Below, in pieces: positions 18,289 through 25,840 of a stretch of DNA of 64,000 nt (its first letter is position 1; each line of letters begins with the position of its first letter). The stretch lies in the NCBI GenBank assembly GCA_934444645.1, contig CAKSCV010000004.1, positions 62,001-126,000 of the forward strand. Direction: 5' to 3'. This stretch comes from an uncultured Eubacteriales bacterium. GTDB lineage: Bacteria > Bacillota > Clostridia > Oscillospirales > CAG-382. The notes beneath the pieces are model-generated. The model searched no databases and was not told the origin of the DNA. It worked only from the letters and a program-made list of their open reading frames with translations. The position numbers and the translations under genes are program-made.

Positions 18289-19743
18289 TCATTCGCCTTT
18301 ATCAAGCGGCAGTTTTTCTTCGAAACGGCTTTTCCCGTTGTCAAGCGGAATTTCGGTCGGATAGTTCCCGTCAAAGCAGGCGGCACAGTGGGAACACTGC
18401 TTGTTGTCGTGCGCCGCAAGCATACCGAGATGGTTGACGTTTAAGTAGCCGAGGCTGTCAACGCCGATGATCTTTGCAATTTCCTCCACCGAATGATGGC
18501 AGGCAATGAGTTTGTCGCGCGAATCGATGTCGGTGCCATAGTAGCAGGGATTTAAAAAGGGCGGTGCTGAAACACGCATATGGATTTCCTTTGCACCTGC
18601 GTCGCGAAGCAGCTTGATGACCGGCGCACTGGTCGTGCCGCGCACGATCGAGTCGTCAATCAAAACCACCCGTTTGCCGTCAACGGCCTCACGCACGACG
18701 TTGAGCTTGATACGAACCTTGTCCTCGCGTGACGATTGTCCGGGCGAAATAAAGGTTCGGGCAATGTACTTGTTTTTGATAAGCCCGATGCCGTAGGGAA
18801 TGCCGCTCTGACGGGCATAGCCGATGGCTGCGTCAATGCCTGAATCGGGAACGCCGATGACAATGTCGGCCTGTACCGGATGTTCGAGAGCCAAAAACGC
18901 ACCGGCACGCAGTCTTGCCGTGTGTACCGAGCAGCCGTCGAGCTGGCTGTCGGGGCGGGCAAAATAGATGTATTCGAAAATGCAGATCTTCTTTTCTGCC
19001 TTGCCGCAGTGATCGGTGATCGAGCGAACGCCGTTTTTGTCAAACACGACGATTTCGCCCGGCTCAACATCGCGGATAAACGAAGCGCCGACCGCGTCAA
19101 GCGCACAGCTTTCCGAAGCGACAATGTAGCGGCCGTCCTCGGTCTTGCCGTAGCAGAGCGGCCGGAAGCCGTGCTCATCGCGCACGGCAATTAACTTCGA
19201 CGGCGACATGAGTACGAGCGAATACGCACCCTTTATCCGGTTCATGGCGCGGTTTACGGCTTCTTCTACCGACGAAGAATGAATGCGCTCTTTGGTGATG
19301 ACATAGGAGATGACCTCCGTGTCACTGGTCGTGTGGAAGATCGAGCCTTCAAGCTCCAATTCCTCGCGAAGAGCCAAAGAGTTGACCAAATTTCCGTTGT
19401 GCGCCAGTGCCATGCGTCCTTTGATATGATTGACCACAATGGGTTGGGCGTTGACGCGGTCGTTCGAGCCGGTCGTACCGTAACGCACGTGCGCGACCGC
19501 CATGTTGCCGCTTCCGAGACCGGCTAAAACGCGCGGCGTGAAAACATCGTTGACGAGTCCCAAATCCTTGTAGGAGTTGAACAGACCGCGGTCACCGACA
19601 ACGATCCCGGCACTCTCTTGACCGCGGTGCTGGAGGGCGAACAGCCCATAGTAGCAGGTTGAGGCAACGTCGCAGGTCTCCGGCGCGAAAACGCCGAAAA
19701 CGCCGCATTCCTCGTGAATTTCGTGATTTTTGGTATATGTCAT
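18289..19743 (-). CDS. purF: Amidophosphoribosyltransferase
   Basis: 484 residues. A short N-terminal propeptide precedes the nucleophile Cys in ECGVFGVF; the glutaminase domain continues with GLFALQHRGQESAG. The phosphoribosyltransferase domain has VLIDDSIVRGTTS, the PRPP loop. C-terminal cysteines (CSHCAACF) together with upstream Cys residues fit the [4Fe-4S] type known from Bacillus, which is oxygen-sensitive. It commits PRPP to purine synthesis. Start ATG at 19743. Confidence 0.97.
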   Translation of the reverse strand: MTYTKNHEIHEECGVFGVFAPETCDVASTCYYGLFALQHRGQESAGIVVGDRGLFNSYKDLGLVNDVFTPRVLAGLGSGNMAVAHVRYGTTGSNDRVNAQPIVVNHIKGRMALAHNGNLVNSLALREELELEGSIFHTTSDTEVISYVITKERIHSSSVEEAVNRAMNRIKGAYSLVLMSPSKLIAVRDEHGFRPLCYGKTEDGRYIVASESCALDAVGASFIRDVEPGEIVVFDKNGVRSITDHCGKAEKKICIFEYIYFARPDSQLDGCSVHTARLRAGAFLALEHPVQADIVIGVPDSGIDAAIGYARQSGIPYGIGLIKNKYIARTFISPGQSSREDKVRIKLNVVREAVDGKRVVLIDDSIVRGTTSAPVIKLLRDAGAKEIHMRVSAPPFLNPCYYGTDIDSRDKLIACHHSVEEIAKIIGVDSLGYLNVNHLGMLAAHDNKQCSHCAACFDGNYPTEIPLDNGKSRFEEKLPLDKGE

Positions 19744-19829
19744 AAAAATATGTCCGTCACTTTCGTTTCAGACGCTTTCAGGCGTTATGTTGCCTGAAAC
19801 GCGAGATGGAGGGGCTTTCGGAACAAGCT

Positions 19830-20540
19830 TTATTCGCCTAAAAGACGCTTGCGGATCTCGATGTACGCATCCTCCACATGACCGAGGTCACGGCGGAAAC
19901 GGTCTTTGTCGAGCTTTTCATGGGTCTTGCTGTCCCAAAAACGGCAGGTGTCGGGCGAGATCTCATCGGCAAGAACGATTTTTCCGTCGGAGGTTCTGCC
20001 AAATTCCAGCTTAAAATCGACAAGCTCAATGCCGAGACCGAGAAAATATTTTTTCAAGACCTCGTTGACCTTGAAGGCGAGTGTCTTGATGGTCTCGATT
20101 TCTTCTTTGGTTGCAAGCTTCAGGGCAAGTGCATGGTACGAATTGATGAGCGGATCGCCGAGATCGTCGTTTTTGTAGGAAAATTCGATGGTCGGCTCGT
20201 CAAAGACAATGCCTTCCTCAACGCCGTAACGCTTGGCAAAGCTTCCGGCGGAAATGTTGCGGATGATGACCTCAAGTGGTACGATGCTTACTTTTTTAAC
20301 GACGGTTTCGCGGTCGCTTAATTCCTTGACAAAGTGCGTCGGAACGCCTTCTTTTTCAAGCATTTGCATCAGATAGTTGGTCACGCGGTTGTTGATGACG
20401 CCCTTGCCGGATATCGTGCCTTTTTTAAGGCCGTTGAATGCGGTTGCGTCGTCCTTGTAATCGACAATGACGAGATTTTCGTCGGTCGTGGCGTAAACTT
20501 TCTTGGCTTTGCCTTCATAAAGCTGTACGGTCTTTTCCAT
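19830..20540 (-). CDS. purC: SAICAR synthetase
   Basis: 236 residues with [12 protein letters not shown] near residue 8, [14 protein letters not shown] near 88 and [10 protein letters not shown] near 170, all typical of SAICAR synthetase, which joins CAIR and aspartate. Start ATG at 20540 preceded by AAGGAG; an upstream in-frame extension lacks support. The 86-base gap to purF shows no strong terminator. Confidence 0.97.
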   Translation of the reverse strand: MEKTVQLYEGKAKKVYATTDENLVIVDYKDDATAFNGLKKGTISGKGVINNRVTNYLMQMLEKEGVPTHFVKELSDRETVVKKVSIVPLEVIIRNISAGSFAKRYGVEEGIVFDEPTIEFSYKNDDLGDPLINSYHALALKLATKEEIETIKTLAFKVNEVLKKYFLGLGIELVDFKLEFGRTSDGKIVLADEISPDTCRFWDSKTHEKLDKDRFRRDLGHVEDAYIEIRKRLLGE

Positions 20541-20577
20541 TTGAATTCTCCTTGTCTGTTTTATAGGTGTTGATCTG

Positions 20578-21078
20578 TTATATCCTTGCGTTAAAGCGTT
20601 CTTCAATGGCCTTGTTTTTTTCGATGACCTTGTCATGCCCGGCGCATCTTGCTTGGGCAAGCTTGCTTTCAAGCGTTTCGTCAGTCACGGCTAAAATTTC
20701 GATACAAAGCAAAGCGGCGTTGACGGCACCTCCGATGGCAACTGTTGCAACCGGAATGCCGCTCGGCATCTGAACAGTCGAAAGAAGTGCGTCAACACCG
20801 TCGAGAACGGTTGATTTTACGGGGATTCCGATTACGGGGAGTGTGGTGTTTGCAGCGATAGCTCCTGCAAGGTGCGCAGCCATGCCGGCGGCGGCGATGA
20901 TGGCGCCAAAGCCGTTCGCGCGTGCGGAAAGTGCAAAGGCGCGTGCCTCCTCGGGCGTGCGGTGAGCCGAATATACGTGTACCTCATACGGCACGCCGTA
21001 ATCCTTTAAGGTGTCGATCGCCTTTTCGACGATCGGGAGATCACTGTCGCTGCCCATGATGACGGCAACTTTTTTCAT
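20578..21078 (-). CDS. purE: N5-carboxyaminoimidazole ribonucleotide mutase / AIR carboxylase
   Basis: 166 residues with the [15 protein letters not shown] and [15 protein letters not shown] motifs of PurE. It is the first gene of the operon, 168 bases downstream of a consensus promoter and after a ZTP riboswitch. No purK is seen in the operon; it may lie elsewhere, or this could be a PurE using CO2 directly. Start ATG at 21078 with AAAGGAATG upstream; the longer in-frame extension would read into the leader RNA. Confidence 0.95.
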   Translation of the reverse strand: MKKVAVIMGSDSDLPIVEKAIDTLKDYGVPYEVHVYSAHRTPEEARAFALSARANGFGAIIAAAGMAAHLAGAIAANTTLPVIGIPVKSTVLDGVDALLSTVQMPSGIPVATVAIGGAVNAALLCIEILAVTDETLESKLAQARCAGHDKVIEKNKAIEERFNARI

Positions 21079-21123
21079 GTGTTCACATTCCTTTCTTGTC
21101 TGTTCCCGAGCGGATGAGCCGGG

Positions 21124-21162
21124 AAAACAAAAAGACACACTTACTCTGACGAAGCAAGTGTG
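21124..21162 (-). terminator. Riboswitch-controlled terminator of the purine operon
   Basis: On the minus strand CACACTT and AAGTGTG form a stem right after the conserved 3' strand of the ZTP aptamer, followed by TCTTTTTGTTTT. The stem overlaps the end of the aptamer (shared bases near 21161), so ligand binding and termination compete. Confidence 0.8.
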
Positions 21163-21230
21163 CCCAGACGGTCGGCGAGTATGTTCTCTGTTCCCTTGTG
21201 GTGATCCACATTTCCGTCAGTTGCAGAGAA
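21161..21230 (-). promoter_or_regulatory. ZTP (pfl) riboswitch aptamer
   Basis: In the purE leader, minus strand. P1 is TTCTCTG/CAGAGAA (21230-21224 with 21190-21184), P2 is TGTGG/CCACA (21210-21206 with 21201-21197), and the pseudoknot pairs GACGG in CUGACGG with CCGUC in CCGUCUGGGCA. The strings AAGGGAACA and CGUCUGGGCA match the conserved parts of the pfl motif, with a compensated change in the pseudoknot relative to the commoner GGCG/CGCC. ZTP accumulates when 10-formyl-THF is scarce; binding would prevent the following terminator and switch on the operon. Confidence 0.88.
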
Positions 21231-21245
21231 TTTCGTTCAAGAACT

Positions 21246-21274
21246 ATTATAGCAGCAAACGGGCAAAATGTCAA
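21246..21274 (-). promoter_or_regulatory. Consensus sigma-A promoter of the purine operon
   Basis: TTGACA (21274-21269), 17-bp spacer, TATAAT (21251-21246), reading on the minus strand. Transcription should start near 21239, just before the ZTP aptamer. Confidence 0.9.
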
Positions 21275-21327
21275 CCGATAATTTTGCTAAATATTCGTGG
21301 TGTCCGTGTGAACAATTCTGTATGATT

Positions 21328-22065
21328 TTACGGTTTTTCCGGCGATACGTATTCTTCCGGCAGGGGCGCGTCGCTCAAAATCGCATCAAACGCGGAAATA
21401 TGCCGTAAATTCTGCAAACAGCTCACACCGAATTTGCTGCTGTCGCATAACAAAATCCGCTTTTGGGACTGTTCGCACATGGCAAGCCGGATCTCGTTTT
21501 CTTCGGCGGAATTGTCGCAGGCGTAACCGTTTTGCGTGATGCCGCGGCAGGAGAAAAAGCAGAGGTCGGCGTTGTAGCTTCGAATGGTGCGAAGCGCGTC
21601 TGTGCCGACATAGGAAAACGAGCGGTTAATCATGCTTCCGCCGGTGCAGATGTTTTTGATGCCGGCCCCGCCGAGTGCAAGCGATGTTTTGGCACTGCTT
21701 GTAAGGACGATCAAATTCTTGAACGCGGCAAGCTGCGGTACAAGCGCAAAGGCGGTCGTGGAGCCGTCTAACATTAACACCATGCCGTCGGACACATAGC
21801 CTGCGGCCTTTTCGGCAATGAGCGCCTTTGCCTTGTCGCGCTCGTCCAAACGGCGCAAGAACGGGATCTTTTCGTCGGCGGCCGCGTGTACTAACTTGTA
21901 CGACCCGTGCGTGCGGATGAGATATCCCTTGTCCTCTAACTTGATCAAATCGCGTCGCAGCGTCGAGCGGCTGACAAACAGCTCCTTTGCCAACGTTTCC
22001 AAAGACAGCCCTTCGCCCGTGACGAGCAAACGCAGAATTTTTTCTTCTCTTTCATAAAACGGCAT
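21328..22065 (-). CDS. DeoR/GlpR family transcriptional regulator
   Basis: 245 residues. The N-terminal helix-turn-helix (LSLETLAKELFVSRSTLRRDLIKLEDKG) is of DeoR type and is followed by a sugar-phosphate-sensing domain with the MLDGSTTAFAL phosphate-binding loop near residue 98. Such proteins repress sugar operons until a phosphorylated sugar binds. It is divergent from an AraM-like dehydrogenase and two isomerase-like genes, which are probable targets. The intergenic region has several TCGTTC boxes. It lies just downstream, in the opposite transcription sense of control, of nothing purine-related: the purine promoter begins 54 bases after its stop. Confidence 0.88.
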   Translation of the reverse strand: MPFYEREEKILRLLVTGEGLSLETLAKELFVSRSTLRRDLIKLEDKGYLIRTHGSYKLVHAAADEKIPFLRRLDERDKAKALIAEKAAGYVSDGMVLMLDGSTTAFALVPQLAAFKNLIVLTSSAKTSLALGGAGIKNICTGGSMINRSFSYVGTDALRTIRSYNADLCFFSCRGITQNGYACDNSAEENEIRLAMCEQSQKRILLCDSSKFGVSCLQNLRHISAFDAILSDAPLPEEYVSPEKP

Positions 22066-22095
22066 ACAATCACTCCGGTGAAAATCGGCAAGAAC

Positions 22096-22153
22096 TGAAC
22101 GAAACGTCCGAAATATCGTTCAATTACTGCGCGATATCTTCAATCATTCGTTC
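22096..22153. promoter_or_regulatory. Candidate DeoR operator with TCGTTC boxes
   Basis: TGAACGA (22096-22102) and TCGTTCA (22116-22122) form a 7-bp inverted repeat with a 13-base spacer; a third TCGTTC lies at 22148-22153. Repeated short boxes are usual for DeoR-family operators. All lie in the DeoR leader and upstream of the AraM-like gene. Confidence 0.5.
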
Positions 22154-22182
22154 GAATCTTGACTTTTTCGAGGTTTTGTCTT

Positions 22183-22211
22183 AGTATAACATAAGAAACA
22201 AAAATATGCAA
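22183..22211 (-). promoter_or_regulatory. Promoter of the DeoR gene
   Basis: Minus-strand TTGCAT (22211-22206), 17-bp spacer, TATACT (22188-22183). It overlaps the likely -10 region of the divergent gene, where TATAAC is seen at 22185-22190. Confidence 0.5.
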
Positions 22212-22225
22212 GAGGGAGAAAAAAC

Positions 22226-23527
22226 ATGGTTCTACAGGAGATTCAACACTGCCCGTGCGGCAAAATCCACCGTTCGTCGGTCAAACAGCTTGTTGTCGGC
22301 GCAGGCGTTCTCGAAACACTGCCCGAAATCGTCAAAGATTTTGCCAAACCCTTTGTGATTGCCGATGTGCATACCTTCGCGGCCGCCGGAAAGCGCGTGA
22401 CGGAACTGCTTGCGGCCGCCGGAAAGCCATATGCGCTGTATGTCTTTGAAAACGAAGCATTGAAACCGGACGAAAATACCGTCGGCAGTGCCGTGATGCA
22501 TTTTGACAACAGCTGCGACGCGGTCATCGCCGTCGGCTCGGGCGTACTCAACGATACCGGTAAAATTTTGGCCGCCCTTGCCGGAAAGCCGTATGTCATC
22601 GTCGGCACCGCTCCGTCGATGGACGGCTATGCGTCGGCCTCCTCGTCGGTGGAGCGCGACGGCCTTAAAATCACGCTGCCGTCCAAATGCCCGGATATCG
22701 TCATCGGCGATACGGATATTCTTAAGGACGCACCGATGCGAATGCTGATTTCGGGCCTTGGCGATATGCTTGCCAAATATATCAGTATCTGCGAGTGGCG
22801 CTTGTCGCATATCATCACCGGCGAATACTATTGCGAAGCCGTTGCACAAATGGTGCGAAGCGCACTGCATACCTGCGTCGAACACGCGGATGGGCTGTTA
22901 AGGCGCGACGAACGTGCCGTAAAAGCCGTGTTTGAAGGCTTGGTGCTCGGCGGTGCGGCCATGGAATATGCCGGTATGTCGCGTCCGGCGTCAGGCGTGG
23001 AGCATTATTTTTCGCATATTTGGGATATGCGCGGTCTGGAATTCGGCACGCCGGTCGATCTGCACGGCATCCAATGCGCCATCGGCACGCTGTATGCTGC
23101 CGAAATCTATGATTTTTTGCGCACCTATACGCCGGATAAACAAAAGGCACTCGACTACGTGAAACACTTCGATTACGAAGCCTATAAAGAAAACCTGCGC
23201 TCGTTTCTCGGCAAAGGCGCACAAGCGATGATTGCCTTGGAACAAAAAGAGCAGAAATACAACGTGCAAAAACACGCCGAACGCTTGGAAATCATTCTGA
23301 ACCGTTGGCCGGAAATTCAGACAGTCATAAACGAAGAAGTGCCGCACGCCGAAGACATCCGCGCACTGCTTCGCAAAATCGGCGCACCCGAGAGGGCAGA
23401 CGACATCGGTCTTGACGAACGCGACCTGCCGCGCGTATTTCATGCGACCAAGGACATCCGCGATAAATACGTGCTGTCGCGGCTGTGCTTTGATTTGGGA
23501 ATCATCGATGAGATAAACTTTGAATAA
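22226..23527 (+). CDS. AraM-like sn-glycerol-1-phosphate dehydrogenase family protein
   Basis: 433 residues. The iron-containing alcohol dehydrogenase-like fold of the AraM / glycerol-1-phosphate dehydrogenase group is shown by VIAVGSGVLNDTGKILAA near residue 98, GTAPSMDGYASASSSV near 128, and metal-binding histidines in SGVEHYFSHIWDM near 256 and a later HG. Bacterial AraM reduces dihydroxyacetone phosphate to glycerol-1-phosphate. The paired DeoR regulator and following isomerases hint at sugar rather than lipid metabolism. An N-terminal CPCGKIH motif could bind metal and is typical of a clostridial subgroup. Start ATG with GGGAGA upstream. Confidence 0.85.
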   Translation: MVLQEIQHCPCGKIHRSSVKQLVVGAGVLETLPEIVKDFAKPFVIADVHTFAAAGKRVTELLAAAGKPYALYVFENEALKPDENTVGSAVMHFDNSCDAVIAVGSGVLNDTGKILAALAGKPYVIVGTAPSMDGYASASSSVERDGLKITLPSKCPDIVIGDTDILKDAPMRMLISGLGDMLAKYISICEWRLSHIITGEYYCEAVAQMVRSALHTCVEHADGLLRRDERAVKAVFEGLVLGGAAMEYAGMSRPASGVEHYFSHIWDMRGLEFGTPVDLHGIQCAIGTLYAAEIYDFLRTYTPDKQKALDYVKHFDYEAYKENLRSFLGKGAQAMIALEQKEQKYNVQKHAERLEIILNRWPEIQTVINEEVPHAEDIRALLRKIGAPERADDIGLDERDLPRVFHATKDIRDKYVLSRLCFDLGIIDEINFE

Positions 23528-23557
23528 ACCGGACCGTTGTCCCGAAAGGAATCGAAT

Positions 23558-24367
23558 ATGAAACTTTCCATCAATGCAGAACATTTCTGCGACCGTGCCG
23601 ACGGCAGCAAACGTCCGTTGGAGACCGCCTTGAAGCTGTGCGCCGATGCCGGATTCTCAAACGTGGACTTGCTTGTGCCGGAAAACGAGGCCGAACAGAC
23701 GGCAGAAAAATTGGAAACATACGCGTTAAAGGTCAATCAATCGCATTGCCCGTTCAACCGCTATGCGAAGAAGGACTATGCGCTTTTTGCAGAGGATATT
23801 TTAAGCGCGGTGCGGAGTGCCCACCGTTTGGGTTCGAAAATCCTTGTCGTTCACGGCGATGAGTTCGATTTTTCCGCCGAGGCATATTCCGAGAAAGCTG
23901 TTTTGGAATTCAATTACCGCCTGTTTTCGCCGGCCGCCGAGTTGCTTGACCGGTTCGGCATGAAGCTTGCGTTTGAGAACGTGTTTCCGGATATGAACGT
24001 GCCGCGGTATTGCTCGACGCCGGAGGAGCTGCTGACGCTTGTCGGAAAATTCCCGAAAGAAACCGTCGGCATTTGTCTTGATACCGGGCACGCCAAGGTG
24101 GCGGATGACAAGCATTATCTCGAAAATATCCGCTCGTATGCCGATCGCGTCATCGCAACGCATATGCACGATAACTATTACGGCAAAGACCTGCATCTGT
24201 TCCCGTTTTTGGGCGAACTGGATTTGGCCGCCTGCGTAAACATCTTAAAAGACGCCGGATATGCCGGGGAGTTTACCTATGAATTCGTGTACGACCGCAT
24301 TCCCGATGAATTCTTGCCGGAGGTGCTGCACCTTTTGTACCGCATGGGAAAATTCTTGACTGTATAA
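23558..24367 (+). CDS. Sugar phosphate isomerase/epimerase (TIM barrel)
   Basis: 269 residues of the xylose-isomerase-like TIM-barrel family (AP endonuclease 2 fold). Metal-site stretches are LAFENVFPDMN near residue 144, ICLDTGHAKVA near 177 and ATHMHDNYYGKDLHLFPFLGELD near 205. The substrate is unknown. It lies 30 bases after the AraM-like gene and is likely in its operon. Start ATG at 23558 is chosen because AAGGA lies eight bases upstream; an in-frame start seven codons earlier lacks one. Confidence 0.83.
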   Translation: MKLSINAEHFCDRADGSKRPLETALKLCADAGFSNVDLLVPENEAEQTAEKLETYALKVNQSHCPFNRYAKKDYALFAEDILSAVRSAHRLGSKILVVHGDEFDFSAEAYSEKAVLEFNYRLFSPAAELLDRFGMKLAFENVFPDMNVPRYCSTPEELLTLVGKFPKETVGICLDTGHAKVADDKHYLENIRSYADRVIATHMHDNYYGKDLHLFPFLGELDLAACVNILKDAGYAGEFTYEFVYDRIPDEFLPEVLHLLYRMGKFLTV

Positions 24368-24426
24368 CAAAACGAGCAAAATTGCCCGGAAAAAGAAAAA
24401 AATCCTGCTATCCGGCAGAAAATGTC

Positions 24427-24455
24427 TTGCAAAACCGCGCAAATCGTGTTATACT
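24427..24455 (+). promoter_or_regulatory. Promoter of the second isomerase gene
   Basis: TTGCAA (24427-24432), 17-bp spacer, TATACT (24450-24455). Confidence 0.68.
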
Positions 24456-24458
24456 GTT

Positions 24459-24476
24459 CATATCTTAGCAGATATG
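24459..24476. promoter_or_regulatory. 18-bp palindrome overlapping the start site
   Basis: CATATCT-TAGC-AGATATG is a perfect 7-bp inverted repeat that begins four bases after the -10 box, where a repressor would block transcription. The regulator is unknown. Confidence 0.5.
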
Positions 24477-24499
24477 CTGAAAACAGGAGGAAATTGAAC

Positions 24500-25231
24500 A
24501 TGAAATACGGATTACAGCTGTACAGCGTCAGAGACGCTGCCGAAAAGGATTATGAAATGACACTGCGCGAAGTGGCCGCTATGGGTTACGAATACGTTGA
24601 ACCGGCCGGCTTCTTCGGTCACAGCGCCGAACAGGTCAAGGAATGGCTTGACAAATACGGCCTTACCATTTCCGGTACGCATTCCGGCTTCGGCGATCTT
24701 GAAAATGATTTTGCCGGCACGGTGAAGTATCACAAGACCATCGGCAACAAGCGCTATATCGTTCCGGGCGTGGACACCTCAAATAAGGAAGCTCTCGACC
24801 ATGCCGTCGAGCTTTTCAACAAGTATCAGCCCATGCTTGCCGCCGAAGGCATCGAGCTCGGATATCATAATCACCACAGAGAATTCATTCTCAACGGCAG
24901 CGCACTTTATCCGAACCTTTATTTTAGGGAAAAGACCAATATCAAGTTTGAAATTGATACATTCTGGGCGTTTGTCGCTCACCGTGACCCGGTCACCGTT
25001 CTCGAAGAATTCAAGGACAGACTCATCGGCTGCATCCACTTAAAGGACGGTAACCGCTATCCGACCGTAGCCGGCAAGGCTCTCGGCGAAGGCTCCGCAC
25101 CGGTTCGCGACGTGATGGCAAAGGCAAATGACCTTGGTCTGTTGATGGTCGTTGAAAGCGAAGGCTTGAACCCGACCGGTCTTGAAGAAGTTAAACGCTG
25201 CGCGGATTTCCTTAAAAAAGAAACCGTTTAA
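24500..25231 (+). CDS. Sugar phosphate isomerase/epimerase (TIM barrel)
   Basis: 243 residues, a second xylose-isomerase-like TIM barrel opening with YGLQLYSVRDAAEKDYEMTL. Conserved stretches include LGYHNHHREF near residue 120, FEIDTFWAFVAH near 152 and HLKDGNRYP near 180, with the putative metal-binding Glu, Asp and His residues in place. IolE-like or inosose-type substrates are possible. It has its own promoter and palindrome, so it can be controlled separately from the AraM operon. Start ATG at 24500 follows AGGAGG. Confidence 0.83.
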   Translation: MKYGLQLYSVRDAAEKDYEMTLREVAAMGYEYVEPAGFFGHSAEQVKEWLDKYGLTISGTHSGFGDLENDFAGTVKYHKTIGNKRYIVPGVDTSNKEALDHAVELFNKYQPMLAAEGIELGYHNHHREFILNGSALYPNLYFREKTNIKFEIDTFWAFVAHRDPVTVLEEFKDRLIGCIHLKDGNRYPTVAGKALGEGSAPVRDVMAKANDLGLLMVVESEGLNPTGLEEVKRCADFLKKETV

Positions 25232-25243
25232 TTAAACAAAAAT

Positions 25244-25275
25244 CAAGAGGCATGAATCGCGTGCCTCTTGTTTTA
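25244..25275 (+). terminator. Intrinsic terminator after isomerase gene
   Basis: CAAGAGGCA pairs with TGCCTCTTG (9 bp), followed by TTTTATT. The next gene on the same strand starts 20 bases later. Confidence 0.8.
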
Positions 25276-25295
25276 TTAAAGAAAAGGAATGAAGA

Positions 25296-25769
25296 ATGTC
25301 TATTGAAAAAGTAAAAGCCTATTTTGAAACCAAAGGCATAGCCGACCGTATTCGAGAAATGGAATTATCCAGTGCAACCGTTGAGCTTGCGGCAAAAGCG
25401 CTTGGCTGTGAACCGGCGCGTATTGCCAAAACGCTGTCGTTTTCCGTAAAGGAAGAACCGGTTCTTGTTGTTGCGGCAGGCGATGTAAAAATTGATAATG
25501 CCAAATATAAAGCGTGTTTCGGTACCAAGGCGAAAATGCTTACACCGGAGGAGGCGCAGGAGCGCATCGGACATGCTGTCGGCGGCGTTTGTCCGTTTGC
25601 CGTGAATGACGGCGTGAAGATTTATTTGGATGAATCGCTGCGTCGCTTTGATACGGTCTTTCCGGCTTGCGGAAGCTCCAACAGTGCGATTGAGCTTACC
25701 GTTAACGAGCTTGAAACGTATGCGGCTCCATGTACTTGGATCGATGTATGCAAGGGCTTTTCCGAATAG
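25296..25769 (+). CDS. YbaK/EbsC-type aminoacyl-tRNA deacylase
   Basis: 157 residues of the YbaK/ProX superfamily, editing proteins that remove wrong amino acids from tRNA. Recognised by RIAKTLSFSV with the conserved Lys near residue 45, VVAAGDVKIDNAKYK near 62, and GHAVGGVCPFAV near 90 with the GGVxPF-type loop. Substrate specificity cannot be read from sequence. It is likely served by read-through past the preceding terminator, since only 20 bases separate them. A ProX-type relative lies at 54475. Confidence 0.87.
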   Translation: MSIEKVKAYFETKGIADRIREMELSSATVELAAKALGCEPARIAKTLSFSVKEEPVLVVAAGDVKIDNAKYKACFGTKAKMLTPEEAQERIGHAVGGVCPFAVNDGVKIYLDESLRRFDTVFPACGSSNSAIELTVNELETYAAPCTWIDVCKGFSE

Positions 25770-25784
25770 GGAAAAAGCAGCAAG

Positions 25785-25824
25785 AGAACGGCAGAAAAAT
25801 CATCGTTTTTCTGCCGTTCTTTTT
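25785..25824. terminator. Bidirectional terminator
   Basis: AGAACGGCAGAAAAA pairs with TTTTTCTGCCGTTCT (15 bp) around a six-base loop, between convergent genes. Confidence 0.9.
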
Positions 25825-25840
25825 CGGTTGCTTGCGTTGT

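Noticed and set aside
22148..22160. TTCGAATC as a tRNA T-loop
   Set aside because: No acceptor, D or anticodon stems surround it; it belongs to the DeoR boxes and promoter region.
22159..22190. TTGACT with TATAAC as promoter of the AraM-like gene
   Set aside because: The spacer is 20 bp, too long for a normal promoter; a promoter is probably there but I cannot place its -35 box.
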